DNA of 64,000 nt from Falcatimonas sp. MSJ-15 (GCF_018918265.1 NZ_JAHLQC010000009.1:1-64000), one strand, 5' to 3'. Numbered from the stretch's first letter, positions 9,415 through 20,460 are shown. The notes: generated by a model from the letters alone, not told the origin. Numbers and translations: made by a program.

Positions 9415-9846
9415 ATGAATTCCTCGCTTCTATAATAAGATGTCATTATTATGTACAGGTAATTGAAGAGATGATAATTAATAAAATAAAAATCTTTGAT
9501 TACCTGATAATAAGATATACTTATTATATATGATAAGTGACAAAAATACAAATAGAAATATTAAATAAACAAAAATTGAGCAATATTAATCTGATAGTAA
9601 TACAAAAAGACAGATAATATAAAAATAAATAACACAATTCGACATTTGAGCTAATAAATACTTATTAAAATTACTTATATTTTGAAAAGTCAAAATAGTC
9701 ATACGGTACTTATATACCAGAAAATAGCCCCTGAGTACCAGAAAAAAAGAAATAGTATCCTAAAAATAAGGAAAAAGTACCATATACGAGGTTTTGAGAA
9801 AGTGATATTATAAAAAAGTCAGTTGAATTAATGAGAAAAACAAATA

Positions 9847-9887
9847 AGGCTGTTGTTAATGAGGACAGAGAACATTAACAACAGCCT
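9847..9887. repeat. 15-bp perfect inverted repeat in the divergent arcC / exoprotein intergenic region
   Basis: AGGCTGTTGTTAATG-AGGACAGAGAA-CATTAACAACAGCCT. Confidence 0.85.
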
Positions 9888-9987
9888 ATTATTTACACAT
9901 GATATGAGATAAAAAATGTGTTTATGATGTTGTGAACTGTTTTTTTATTAATCAACAATAGTAAAATATTGCAAGGAGAGGAAATGT

Positions 9988-12900
9988 ATGAAAAGTAAGA
10001 AAAGTCAGATTATTGCTTTTGTTATGGCTATAACACTTGTATTCCAGATGGTATTCATAAGTGGAAATGGTTTTATGGCATTTGCAGATGAAACACAAGC
10101 TAATAATCAATTGGCAACAATTGCTGCTTGGATGTATGCGGAAGATAACATTCCGTCAAGCAGTGAAGAAGGTGCATCAGTATATGATTCAACTTCAGGG
10201 ACTGGAATTTTAACAACTACAGGAACTGTAGGAACACAGTCTAAAAATGGTATCTCAGTAAGTGGATGGGATAAAGAAAGTACTTATTGGGAGATACAAT
10301 TATCAACAAAAGGATATACAGGTCTAACCATCAGTGCGAAGACAAAAGGTTCAGGAACAGGTCCGGCACATATGGGAGTTAAAGTAAGTACTGATGGAGA
10401 AGAATTTACAGAAACAGATACATTTGATGTATCATCATCCTTTAAAAATGTAAGTTTTAATCTTACAGAAGCAGCATCAGATGCAGATACATTATATGTA
10501 AGATTATATGCTAAAGATGCAGACAATATCAACGGTGGAACTGTTAGTGCGACTGGTACAAACTGGCTTAATAATATCGTAGTAAAAGGTAATACAGATG
10601 GAACAGAAGTTACAACAGAGGCTACGACAGAACAGACTACAACAGAAACAGAGTCTGCAACAGAGAATGTAACTGAAGAGACAACAGAACAAGAGGCAGA
10701 GAATTTATATGATCCAATAACAGAAGATATAGTTAGTGCAGACGTTCTTACTATAGATAAGTTCTATACAAGTGACGCTGAGACTATGACAGTAATTGGA
10801 CAGGTTGTATATAGATATGGTAATAATGGATCTGTTAATACAACAATTCTTGAAGATGTTATTGACGGTGAAGTAATTGGCCTTCAGGTATATAGTGCAT
10901 TAAGTGGATATAATGTAGGCGATATTGTAGAAGTAACAGGTACAGCATCAACTTATGGAGATGTGAAACAGCTTCAGGCAGTATCAAAAGTTAATCTTGT
11001 AAAATCAGCAAAAGCTATTGAAGCACAGAGAGTAACAATCAATGAATTAAAAGAAAATGCAGATAAGTATATGTCAGAATATGTTGTTATCAAGAATGCG
11101 ACATTAGGTGCATATTCAAAATCAAATACACCTATAACTGATGAGACAGGTTCAATGAATATATATAAAGCAGCAGAATATTCAGACGGGCTTGCAGAAG
11201 GCAGTGAAGCAGATGTATATGCAGCATTTTCAAAATATAAGACAACATTACAGTTAAGAAATGGTTCATCATCAGATTATGTATCAATTGCAAAAGATGG
11301 TGAATATACAATTGATGATTCAGTTGTACTTCCGGTTGCAACATGGGCTGGAAGCGGTCCTTACGAAACAGGTATAACAGAGATTTATGCTGATCTAGAC
11401 AGTGCTAATGATCAGAAAAATACACAATCAAAAGTATCACTTTCAACAAAAGGTCAGCCATTCATTGCTAATACATCAGGAACAACAGGCTCAACATCAT
11501 ATTATATGGGAGCTAAAGGTTTACAGCAGGGCGATTATTATCTTATTGAGACAAGCACAGCTATGTATGGTAATGTTGAGATGTCATTCTCTATGAAGAC
11601 ATCAGCAACAGGTTCAAAGACATATAATATATTATGCAGCACAGATGGAACAGAATATGTTAAATGTGACACAATAACAATATCAGCAAAAGGCACATGG
11701 GAGAATTTTACAGTAACATTACCTAAGAGTGCTTCTAATGCAGATAAATTATATGTAAAAGTAGCAGTACCGGAAGATGGAGTTAACTTTAATGGAACAA
11801 CTCCTGGTACAGGAGCTAATAACTATTTTACAGCTCTTACATTCACCGGAAGCCCTATAGTATCAGATACAATATGTGGAATTGCAAAAGTAACACCTGA
11901 TGCAGGCGAAGTGACACTTAATAGTGAACTTACAATGACATCAGTTACAGATAACGCATCAATATATTATTCAATTAATGGAAGTGAATATGCACTTTAT
12001 GATGATGCTAATAAGCCTGTATTAACAGAATTACCTAGTATTGTTACAACATATACATCAAAATCAGGACTTAAAGACAGTCTAAAAGTGACATATGGAT
12101 ATACTCAGTTACAGGTTGCACCTGTAAAAGCATCACCTAATGGTGGTTCTGTAAAAGCAGGAACAAAGCTTACATTAACTGATGCAACAGAAGATGCAAT
12201 AATCTTATATTCAACAGATAATGGAGCAACATGGAATGAATATACAGATAAGATAGTATTAGATACACTTCCAATTACAGTACTTGTAAAAGGAACAAAA
12301 GAAGGATACAAAGAAAGCGAGACAACAACACTTTCATTTACAGAGAGATTAAATGAAAACTATAATATCTATTTTGGTCAGATTCATGCACATACATCAT
12401 ATTCAGATGGTGCAGGTACATGTGAAGAAGCATTTCAATATGCAACTAATGTAGATAATCTTGATTTCCTTGCAGTAACAGATCATTCTAATTCACTTGA
12501 TAATGTGAACAGTGCAAGTATAAGCGATGGCTCAATGAGTACAGAATGGGTTGAGGGACATGAACTTGCAGATAAATATACAACAGATGATTTTGTAGGT
12601 CTATATGGATTTGAGATGACATGGTCTAATGGCCTTGGACATATTAATACATTTAATACTGCAGGATTCCAGTCAAGAACACAGACAGAATACTCAACAT
12701 ATTCAACAGCATTACAGAATTATTATGCAACACTTAAAAAAGATACTGGATCAATAAGCCAGTTCAATCATCCGGGAACAACATTTGGTGATTTTAGTGA
12801 TTTCTCTTATTATGATGATGAGATAGATGAGTTAATCAATCTTATTGAGGTTGGTAATGGTGAAGGTGCAATTGGCAGCAGCGGATATTTCCCTTCATAT

Positions 12901-15321
12901 GAATATTACACAAGAGCACTTGATAAAGGATGGCATGTAGCACCAACTAATAACCAGGATAACCACAAAGGTAAATGGGGAGATGCCAATACAGGACGTA
13001 CAGTAGTTCTTTGTGATACATTAACAAGAGATAATATATATGATGCGTTAAGAAACCTAAGAGTATATGCAACAGAAGATAATAACTTAAGCATTACATA
13101 TAAATTAAATGGCGAGATTATGGGTACAACAATGTCATATACACCTGACAAAGTTGAGATTACAGCAGATATCGCAGATGCAGATAATGAAGCCCTTGGA
13201 ACAGTTGAAGTAATTGTTAATGGTGGACTTAGCATTGCAAGTGAAAAAGTTACATCAAATACAGCTAACTTAAAATTCGAATTACCTGCAGATTATTCAT
13301 ATTATTATCTAAAAGTAACAGAAGCTGACGGTGATATAGCAGTAACTGCACCAGTATGGATTAGTGATGTTGAAGCAGTTGGTATTACATCAATATCAAC
13401 AGATGCACCACTTCCAGTTGCAGGACAGGATCTTAATGTAAAAACAGAATTATATAATAATGAAAAAGATGATTTTGAAATATCATCAATTGAATATTCT
13501 GTTAATGATGAAACAGTATATACAGTAGATACTGTAAAAGAAGGAATAACAACAATTCCATCATGTGGAACAGTATCAACAAGCTTTGCATTTAATCATG
13601 CAAAACCAGGAGCAGTTAATCTATATGTAACAGTAAAAGGTACACTTAATGGTGTAGAAAAAGTATATAAAGATGTACTTCAGCTTACATTTGTAGATGA
13701 AAGTATGGTAACAAAAGTAATTATTGATGGTACACATTACAATGACTATGTAACAGGATATTATGGCGGTAATGTTGGCAACTTCACAAAACTTGCTTCA
13801 TCACAGAATATTGAAGTAAAAGTTGAGAAGAATGAGATTACTAAAGAGATGCTTAAAGATTGTTCTTTACTTGTAATATCAGCACCGGCTAAAAAAGAAG
13901 GAACAGCTAATGCAGGAAGTTATTATACATCACATTTTGAAGATTCATTCATTCAGATGGTAAAAGAATATACTGATAATGGTGGTACACTTGTTGTATG
14001 TGGTATAGCAGATTATCAGGATACAGCGTATGGACAGACATCAACAGAGATTAATAAACTTCTTGAAGGTATTGGCGCAACAACAAGATTATACAGTGAT
14101 GAAGCATATGATACAGTTAATAATGGCGGACAGCCATATAGAATGTATTATACAGAATTCAATACAGCTAATAAGTTTGTTAACGGAGCAGTAGATGGCC
14201 AAAAATATAGTGCATATAGTGGATGTACTGTTAAGATGGATGAGACTGCACTTAATAATGGTACAGCTGATTGGCTTGTAAAAGGTCACAGTACAACATA
14301 TTCAATTGATTCTAAGAAAGATGATGGTTCATATGGAGATTCATCAGTTGTAGTTCCGGAAGGCGAAGTAGTAGCACTTGGCGTTGAGACACTTGCAAGT
14401 GGTGCAAATGTATTCGTAGGTGGTTCAGTATTTATATCAGACTTTGAAGTAGAAGCAGAACTTGACAATATCTGGGATGTTCCATATCTTAACAGAACAA
14501 TAGCATTAAACATTCTTGATGATGTTAAAGTAGAAGTACCTGTTACAGATATTGCAGATGTAAGAAAAGCAGAACTTGGAGAAGTATTTGCAATTGAAGG
14601 ATACGTTACAGCGGGAACTGCAGTAGAAGGCAATACATTCTTTGATACAATATATGTTCAGGATAAGACAGGCGGTATTACAGTATTCCCATATTCAGTA
14701 AGTGGGCTTAAATTAGGTGCAAAAGTTAAGATTACAGGATATGTTGATGCATATCAGGGTGATAAGGAATTACAGGTTATCACATCAGAGATTATTGATA
14801 ATGAGAATCTTAATGTCATTGAACCAACAGAGATGTCTAATGCTAATGCAATGGATTATGATGCGAATGGTGGCAGACTTGTAAAAGTAACAGGTAAAGT
14901 TAAAAAAGTAGAATCATCAAATGGAGTAGTATCACAGTTAATTCTTACAGATGATAATGGCGATGATGCAAAAGTATTCATAGATGGTTATATATATTCA
15001 CAGACAACTGGAACTAATACAGTAGCAGAATTTGCAAAAGAGGGTAATATAGTATCAGCAGTAGGACTTGTATATCTTCATCCGGAAGGAGATTCAGAAG
15101 AATCAGTATGTGTATTAAGAGTAAGAAATACAGATGAGATTACTCTTGTAAAAGGAGCAGAAGAAGAGACAACTACAGAGATAACAACTGAAGAGACAAC
15201 AGAGGCGCCAACAGAGAATCCTTCACATGGTCAGGAAGTTCTTAATCAGATAGTAGCTGCCATAGTAACAGTAGTGAAAAAAGTAATAGAGATTATTGGA
15301 AAACTGTTTGGAAGAAGATAA
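9988..15321 (+). CDS. Large secreted multidomain protein with PHP (CehA/McbA-like) phosphoesterase domain and OB-fold-like segments
   Basis: Signal peptide MKSKKSQIIAFVMAITLVFQMVFISGNGFMAFADE; PHP motifs FGQIHAHTSYSDG, VTDHSN, SQFNHPG; Thr-rich TTEATTEQTTTE linkers. Confidence 0.8.
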   Translation: MKSKKSQIIAFVMAITLVFQMVFISGNGFMAFADETQANNQLATIAAWMYAEDNIPSSSEEGASVYDSTSGTGILTTTGTVGTQSKNGISVSGWDKESTYWEIQLSTKGYTGLTISAKTKGSGTGPAHMGVKVSTDGEEFTETDTFDVSSSFKNVSFNLTEAASDADTLYVRLYAKDADNINGGTVSATGTNWLNNIVVKGNTDGTEVTTEATTEQTTTETESATENVTEETTEQEAENLYDPITEDIVSADVLTIDKFYTSDAETMTVIGQVVYRYGNNGSVNTTILEDVIDGEVIGLQVYSALSGYNVGDIVEVTGTASTYGDVKQLQAVSKVNLVKSAKAIEAQRVTINELKENADKYMSEYVVIKNATLGAYSKSNTPITDETGSMNIYKAAEYSDGLAEGSEADVYAAFSKYKTTLQLRNGSSSDYVSIAKDGEYTIDDSVVLPVATWAGSGPYETGITEIYADLDSANDQKNTQSKVSLSTKGQPFIANTSGTTGSTSYYMGAKGLQQGDYYLIETSTAMYGNVEMSFSMKTSATGSKTYNILCSTDGTEYVKCDTITISAKGTWENFTVTLPKSASNADKLYVKVAVPEDGVNFNGTTPGTGANNYFTALTFTGSPIVSDTICGIAKVTPDAGEVTLNSELTMTSVTDNASIYYSINGSEYALYDDANKPVLTELPSIVTTYTSKSGLKDSLKVTYGYTQLQVAPVKASPNGGSVKAGTKLTLTDATEDAIILYSTDNGATWNEYTDKIVLDTLPITVLVKGTKEGYKESETTTLSFTERLNENYNIYFGQIHAHTSYSDGAGTCEEAFQYATNVDNLDFLAVTDHSNSLDNVNSASISDGSMSTEWVEGHELADKYTTDDFVGLYGFEMTWSNGLGHINTFNTAGFQSRTQTEYSTYSTALQNYYATLKKDTGSISQFNHPGTTFGDFSDFSYYDDEIDELINLIEVGNGEGAIGSSGYFPSYEYYTRALDKGWHVAPTNNQDNHKGKWGDANTGRTVVLCDTLTRDNIYDALRNLRVYATEDNNLSITYKLNGEIMGTTMSYTPDKVEITADIADADNEALGTVEVIVNGGLSIASEKVTSNTANLKFELPADYSYYYLKVTEADGDIAVTAPVWISDVEAVGITSISTDAPLPVAGQDLNVKTELYNNEKDDFEISSIEYSVNDETVYTVDTVKEGITTIPSCGTVSTSFAFNHAKPGAVNLYVTVKGTLNGVEKVYKDVLQLTFVDESMVTKVIIDGTHYNDYVTGYYGGNVGNFTKLASSQNIEVKVEKNEITKEMLKDCSLLVISAPAKKEGTANAGSYYTSHFEDSFIQMVKEYTDNGGTLVVCGIADYQDTAYGQTSTEINKLLEGIGATTRLYSDEAYDTVNNGGQPYRMYYTEFNTANKFVNGAVDGQKYSAYSGCTVKMDETALNNGTADWLVKGHSTTYSIDSKKDDGSYGDSSVVVPEGEVVALGVETLASGANVFVGGSVFISDFEVEAELDNIWDVPYLNRTIALNILDDVKVEVPVTDIADVRKAELGEVFAIEGYVTAGTAVEGNTFFDTIYVQDKTGGITVFPYSVSGLKLGAKVKITGYVDAYQGDKELQVITSEIIDNENLNVIEPTEMSNANAMDYDANGGRLVKVTGKVKKVESSNGVVSQLILTDDNGDDAKVFIDGYIYSQTTGTNTVAEFAKEGNIVSAVGLVYLHPEGDSEESVCVLRVRNTDEITLVKGAEEETTTEITTEETTEAPTENPSHGQEVLNQIVAAIVTVVKKVIEIIGKLFGRR

Positions 15322-15374
15322 TGTTAGTACATAATAATGCATAAAAAGTAATGGTTATAATTACTAACAGTGTG

Positions 15375-15405
15375 ACGGAACCACCTATAAAAAGGCTGGT
15401 TCCGT
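15375..15405 (+). terminator. Hairpin downstream of the exoprotein gene
   Basis: ACGGAACCA...TGGTTCCGT. Confidence 0.6.
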
Positions 15406-15629
15406 ATTACATATTCAATAATTTTTTTAATTCATTTTAGTAAAAATTTATGATATTGTACTAAAAAAAATACTTTAAAAAAAGGATTGATTTTCTACTA
15501 TTATCGTGATAATCTAAATATGGACAAAGGAGATGTCAGTTGAAATAACTGAAAGCTTTGTTTGCCCGAATCTAATGTATACAATGTACACGCGTATATT
15601 AAGATACGCTATTACAAGGAGGATTTAAG

Positions 15630-17882
15630 ATGTTAGAAAAGGAACAGTGGAACGGTTTCGAAGGTAGACTCTGGAAAGAAGAGATCAACGTAAGAGACTT
15701 TATTCAGAACAACTACAAACCATATGATGGAAATGAAGACTTCTTAGTAGGACCTACAGAAGCTACTAATAAGCTTTGGGGAAGACTTCAGGAGTTACAG
15801 AAAGAAGAAAGAGCTAAAGGCGGAGTACTTGAATGCGAAACTAAAGTAGTAGCAGGACTTACAGCATACGGCCCAGGATATATTGATGAATCAATGAAAG
15901 ACCTTGAAAAAGTAGTAGGTCTTCAGACAGATAAGCCTCTTAAGAGAGCATTTATGCCATACGGTGGTATTAAGATGGCAGAGCAGGCAGCTCAGAACTA
16001 TGGATATGAACCAGATCCAGAATTACACAAGATTTTTACAGAATATCACAAAACACATAACCAGGGTGTTTTTGATGCATATACACCAGAGATGAGAAAA
16101 GCTCGTCACAGCCATGTAATCACAGGTCTTCCTGATACATATGGTCGTGGACGTATCGTAGGCGATTACAGAAGAGTTGCTCTTTATGGTATCGATTACT
16201 TAATGCAGCAGAAAGCAAAAGATCATGCTAACTGTGGCGATGGAACAATGACAGATGATGTTATCCGTCAGAGAGAAGAGATCTCAGATCAGTACAAAGC
16301 ACTTGCTGGAATGAAGAAAATGGCTGAAAGCTATGGTTACGATATTTCACAGCCAGCTAAAGATGCTAGAGAAGCTTGCCAGTGGTTATACTTCGGTTAC
16401 CTTGCAGCTATCAAAACACAGAATGGTGCAGCTATGTCAGTAGGACGTGTTTCAACATTCCTTGATATCTACATTCAGAGAGATATTGAAGCTGGTAAGT
16501 TAACAGAAGAAGAAGCTCAGGAATTAATTGACCATATGGTTATGAAATTCAGAATGGTTAAATTCGCAAGAATTCCTTCATACAACGAATTATTCTCAGG
16601 AGATCCAACATGGGCAACTCTTGAAGTAGGTGGTACAGGACTTGATGGACGTTCAATGGTAACAAAGACAGACTTCAGATTCTTACATACACTTGAGAAC
16701 ATGGGACCTTCACCAGAACCAAACTTAACAGTATTATATTCTTCAAGATTACCAAAGAACTTTAAGAAATATGCTGCTAAGATTTCTGTAACAACAAGTT
16801 CAATTCAGTATGAGAACGATGATGTTATGAAACCAGTTTGGGGCGATGATTACTCAATCTGCTGTTGTGTATCTGCAACACAGACAGGTAAAGAGATGCA
16901 GTTCTTCGGAGCTAGAGCTAACCTTGCTAAATGTTTATTATACGCTATCAACGGTGGTGTTGATGAAAAATCAGGTGAGCAGGTTGGACCAGCTTACAAA
17001 CCAATTACTTCAGAATACCTTGATTATGATGAAGTAGTAGCTAAATATGATGTTATGATGGATTGGTTAGCAGGATTATATGTAAATATCCTTAACTTAA
17101 TTCAGTATATGCATGATAAATACTACTATGAAGCAGCTCAGATGGCTTTAATCGACACAGATGTTAAGAGAACATTCGCAACAGGTATCGCTGGTTTCTC
17201 ACATGTAGTTGACTCATTATCAGCAATTAAATATGCAAAAGTTAAAACAGTACGTAATGAAGCTGGAATCGTAACAGATTACGAAATCGAAGGAGACTTC
17301 CCAAGATATGGTAATGATGATGACAGAGCAGATGAAATCGCTGTTGAATTATTAAGATCATTCTTAGACAAGATTAAGAAGAGACATACATACAGAGATT
17401 CAGAAGCTACAACATCAATCCTTACAATTACTTCAAACGTAGTTTATGGTAAATATACAGGAGCTATGCCAGATGGCCGTGAAGCTTGGACACCACTTTC
17501 ACCAGGTGCTAACCCAAGTTACGGTGCTGAAAAGAATGGTTTATTAGCATCTCTTAACTCATTAACAAAATTACCTTATGAATGGGCACTTGATGGTATT
17601 TCAAATACACAGACAATGAACCCAGATGCATTAGGACACAATGATGATGAAAGAGAAGACAATCTTGTAAATGTACTTGACGGATACTTCGATCAGGGTG
17701 CTCATCACCTTAACGTAAACGTATTTGGCAAAGATAAATTACTTGATGCTATGGAACATCCAGAAAAACCAGAATACGCTAACTTCACAATTCGTGTATC
17801 AGGTTATGCTGTTAAGTTCATTGACTTAACAAGAGAACAGCAGTTAGATGTTATCTCAAGAACATTCCATGACAGAATGTAA
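15630..17882 (+). CDS. pflB: Formate C-acetyltransferase (pyruvate formate-lyase)
   Basis: [19 protein letters not shown]; glycyl-radical loop [26 protein letters not shown]; strong RBS AAGGAGG. Confidence 0.97.
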   Translation: MLEKEQWNGFEGRLWKEEINVRDFIQNNYKPYDGNEDFLVGPTEATNKLWGRLQELQKEERAKGGVLECETKVVAGLTAYGPGYIDESMKDLEKVVGLQTDKPLKRAFMPYGGIKMAEQAAQNYGYEPDPELHKIFTEYHKTHNQGVFDAYTPEMRKARHSHVITGLPDTYGRGRIVGDYRRVALYGIDYLMQQKAKDHANCGDGTMTDDVIRQREEISDQYKALAGMKKMAESYGYDISQPAKDAREACQWLYFGYLAAIKTQNGAAMSVGRVSTFLDIYIQRDIEAGKLTEEEAQELIDHMVMKFRMVKFARIPSYNELFSGDPTWATLEVGGTGLDGRSMVTKTDFRFLHTLENMGPSPEPNLTVLYSSRLPKNFKKYAAKISVTTSSIQYENDDVMKPVWGDDYSICCCVSATQTGKEMQFFGARANLAKCLLYAINGGVDEKSGEQVGPAYKPITSEYLDYDEVVAKYDVMMDWLAGLYVNILNLIQYMHDKYYYEAAQMALIDTDVKRTFATGIAGFSHVVDSLSAIKYAKVKTVRNEAGIVTDYEIEGDFPRYGNDDDRADEIAVELLRSFLDKIKKRHTYRDSEATTSILTITSNVVYGKYTGAMPDGREAWTPLSPGANPSYGAEKNGLLASLNSLTKLPYEWALDGISNTQTMNPDALGHNDDEREDNLVNVLDGYFDQGAHHLNVNVFGKDKLLDAMEHPEKPEYANFTIRVSGYAVKFIDLTREQQLDVISRTFHDRM

Positions 17883-17925
17883 TTTTAAGTAGTCTTATAT
17901 ATAATTAGATAGTTAAGATTATAGG

Positions 17926-17964
17926 CGGGCAGAATACTGGTAACAGGATTTTGCCCGTTTTTTA
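17926..17964 (+). terminator. Rho-independent terminator of pflB
   Basis: CGGGCA...TGCCCG followed by TTTTTT. Confidence 0.8.
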
Positions 17965-18073
17965 AGTAAAAATATATTTTATGCATATACTAGTGGTAGA
18001 ATATAATGCAGGCATAAGAGATTATATTTTGGTAAAGTAACCATGTGCAGAATTTTAGAACGGAGAGATTGAA

Positions 18074-18835
18074 ATGAGCGATAAGAATATAAAAGGCCTT
18101 ATTAATACTGTTGAGAGCTTTGGCTCAGTAGACGGACCAGGTGTCAGATATATAGTATTCCTTCAGGGATGCCAGATGCGTTGCAAATATTGTCATAATC
18201 CTGAGACATGGGCATTAGAAGGCGGTAAGAGTATGACAGCAGAAGAAGTATTTAAGCAGGCATACAGATATCGTAATTACTGGAAGTCAAATGGAGGAAT
18301 AACAGTAAGTGGTGGTGAAGCACTCTTACAGATAGATTTTGTGATAGAGTTATTTAGACTTGCAAAAGAAAAAGGTGTTCATACTACACTTGATACATCA
18401 GGCAATCCATTTACAACAGAAGAGCCTTTCTTTAGCAAATTCAATGAACTTATGGAAGTAACAGATCTATTTATGCTTGACATAAAACATATAGATAATG
18501 ACAAGCATAAAGAACTTACAGGATGTGTTAATTCTAATATTCTTCAGATGGCTAAATATTTATCTGATAATAATAAAGCAATGTGGATTAGACATGTACT
18601 TGTACCTGGATATACAGATGATGAAGAGTCATTACGCAGATTGTCAGAATTTGTTAAGACATTGAAAACTGTAGAGAGATTTGAAGTATTGCCTTATCAT
18701 ACATTAGGAATTGTAAAATATGAAGAGATGGGTATAAAATACAGACTTTCAGATGTAAAACCACCTTCAAAAGAAGAAATCGAAAGAGCTAACAATATCC
18801 TTTGTACTGCTGAGTATACAGGATATCTTAAATAA
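18074..18835 (+). CDS. pflA: Pyruvate formate-lyase activating enzyme (radical SAM)
   Basis: ESFGSVDGPGVRYIVFLQGCQMRCKYCHNPETW (CxxxCxxC), GGITVSGGEALLQ. Confidence 0.96.
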   Translation: MSDKNIKGLINTVESFGSVDGPGVRYIVFLQGCQMRCKYCHNPETWALEGGKSMTAEEVFKQAYRYRNYWKSNGGITVSGGEALLQIDFVIELFRLAKEKGVHTTLDTSGNPFTTEEPFFSKFNELMEVTDLFMLDIKHIDNDKHKELTGCVNSNILQMAKYLSDNNKAMWIRHVLVPGYTDDEESLRRLSEFVKTLKTVERFEVLPYHTLGIVKYEEMGIKYRLSDVKPPSKEEIERANNILCTAEYTGYLK

Positions 18836-18844
18836 TCCTTTATA

Positions 18845-18878
18845 AAAATAGAGGCAGCTGATTGCTGTCTCTATTTTT
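18845..18878 (+). terminator. Rho-independent terminator of pflA
   Basis: AAATAGAGGCAGC-TGATT-GCTGTCTCTATTTTT. Confidence 0.8.
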
Positions 18879-18984
18879 AAAATAAAACAAACTTAATAGA
18901 GACAGCGTAGTTTGAATATAACGAAAGAATTTGCAAAAAAATGCAATAAAATGAAATTTTTTTCTACTTTACGCAAGTATAGTG

Positions 18985-19015
18985 TTGACAATGTATGTAT
19001 AATCGTATACAATGT
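18985..19015 (+). promoter_or_regulatory. Sigma-A-like promoter for the 19055 gene
   Basis: TTGACA - 17 bp - TACAAT. Confidence 0.7.
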
Positions 19016-19054
19016 TTTTATGCTTTAGCTTGCTAAATAGGAGGAAGAATAAAA

Positions 19055-20449
19055 ATGGAAAACAGACCAGTTAAAATGAATGAACACACGAACCTGTTAC
19101 AACTAGAGGAACATATATATCATCTTGATGATGTTCAGGTACCTAACGTGTATAGAAATCTTTTCCCTTATGATGAGATTCCTAAGATAGCTTTTAACAA
19201 TAGGATAGTACCACATAATATGCCGGAGAATATCTGGATAACAGATACCACATTTAGAGATGGACAGCAGTCGAGAGCACCATATTCAACTGAGCAGATA
19301 GTTACGATGTATGATTATCTTCACAAACTTGGTGGACCTAAAGGAATAATAAGACAGAGTGAATTCTTTTTATATAGTAAAAAAGATAGAGATGCTGTAT
19401 ATAAATGTATGGAAAAAGGATATAAGTTTCCAGAGATTACAAGCTGGATAAGAGCAAGCAAGAAAGATTTTGAACTTGTAAAAGAGATAGGTATGAAGGA
19501 AACCGGAATTCTTGTAAGTTGTTCTGATTATCATATTTTTTATAAGATGAAGATGACAAGACGTGAATGTATGAATCATTATCTAAGCGTAATAAGAGAA
19601 TGTCTTGAGACAGGTATAAGACCAAGATGTCATCTTGAAGACATTACACGTTCAGATATATATGGATTTGTAATTCCATTCTGTCTTGAACTTATGAAGT
19701 TACAGGAAGAATATAAGATACCTATTAAGATTAGAGCATGTGATACAATGGGATATGGTGTTAACTTTGCTGGTGCAGTTATTCCACGTTCAGTACAAGG
19801 AATAATATATGGTCTTACAACACATGCAGGTGTGCCTTCAGAACAGTTAGAATGGCATGGACATAATGACTTCTATAAAGCTGTAACAAATTCAACTACA
19901 GCATGGTTATATGGAGCAAGTGGAGTTAACTGCTCATTATTTGGTATTGGAGAGAGAACAGGTAATACACCTCTAGAGGCTATGGTATTTGAGTATGCAC
20001 AGTTAAGAGGAACACTTGATGGCATGGATACAACAGTTATCACAGAACTTGCTGATTATTTTGAAAAAGAGATAGGTTATCATATGCCAGAGAGAACACC
20101 TTTTGTTGGTAAGAATTTTAATGTTACAAGAGCAGGTATTCATGCAGATGGACTTCTTAAGAATGAAGAGATATATAATATCTTTGATACAGAAAAATTC
20201 CTTAAGAGACCGGTACTTGTAGCTGTATCAAATACATCTGGATTAGCAGGAATTGCACATTGGATTAATACATACTTTAAGCTAAAAGATGATAAAGCAG
20301 TAGATAAGAACTGTGACCTTGTAGCAGCTGTGAAACAGTGGGTAGATAGTGAATATGAAGCTGGTCGAGTAACAGTATTAACAGATGACGAATTATTAAG
20401 TATAATAGACGAAAAATGTAAATTATTAGGAGTAGAGCTTGGAAAATAG
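19055..20449 (+). CDS. Isopropylmalate/homocitrate synthase (HMGL-like) family protein, candidate (Re)-citrate synthase
   Basis: ITDTTFRDGQQSRAPYSTEQIV, WHGHNDFYKAVTNSTTAWLYGASGVNCSLFGIGERTGNTPLE. Confidence 0.75.
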   Translation: MENRPVKMNEHTNLLQLEEHIYHLDDVQVPNVYRNLFPYDEIPKIAFNNRIVPHNMPENIWITDTTFRDGQQSRAPYSTEQIVTMYDYLHKLGGPKGIIRQSEFFLYSKKDRDAVYKCMEKGYKFPEITSWIRASKKDFELVKEIGMKETGILVSCSDYHIFYKMKMTRRECMNHYLSVIRECLETGIRPRCHLEDITRSDIYGFVIPFCLELMKLQEEYKIPIKIRACDTMGYGVNFAGAVIPRSVQGIIYGLTTHAGVPSEQLEWHGHNDFYKAVTNSTTAWLYGASGVNCSLFGIGERTGNTPLEAMVFEYAQLRGTLDGMDTTVITELADYFEKEIGYHMPERTPFVGKNFNVTRAGIHADGLLKNEEIYNIFDTEKFLKRPVLVAVSNTSGLAGIAHWINTYFKLKDDKAVDKNCDLVAAVKQWVDSEYEAGRVTVLTDDELLSIIDEKCKLLGVELGK

Positions 20450-20460
20450 GCGGTGAGTAA

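Noticed and set aside
9847-9887. Rex operator (contains TTGTTAAT...ATTAACAA)
   Set aside because: Half-site spacing is too large compared with TTGTTAAN6TTAACAA; better described as a long-stem hairpin.
16855-16875. CCC in PflB ([13 protein letters not shown]) as an unusual active site
   Set aside because: Contains the expected Cys-Cys pair of pyruvate formate-lyase; the extra preceding Cys is probably neutral and the glycyl-radical motif is normal.
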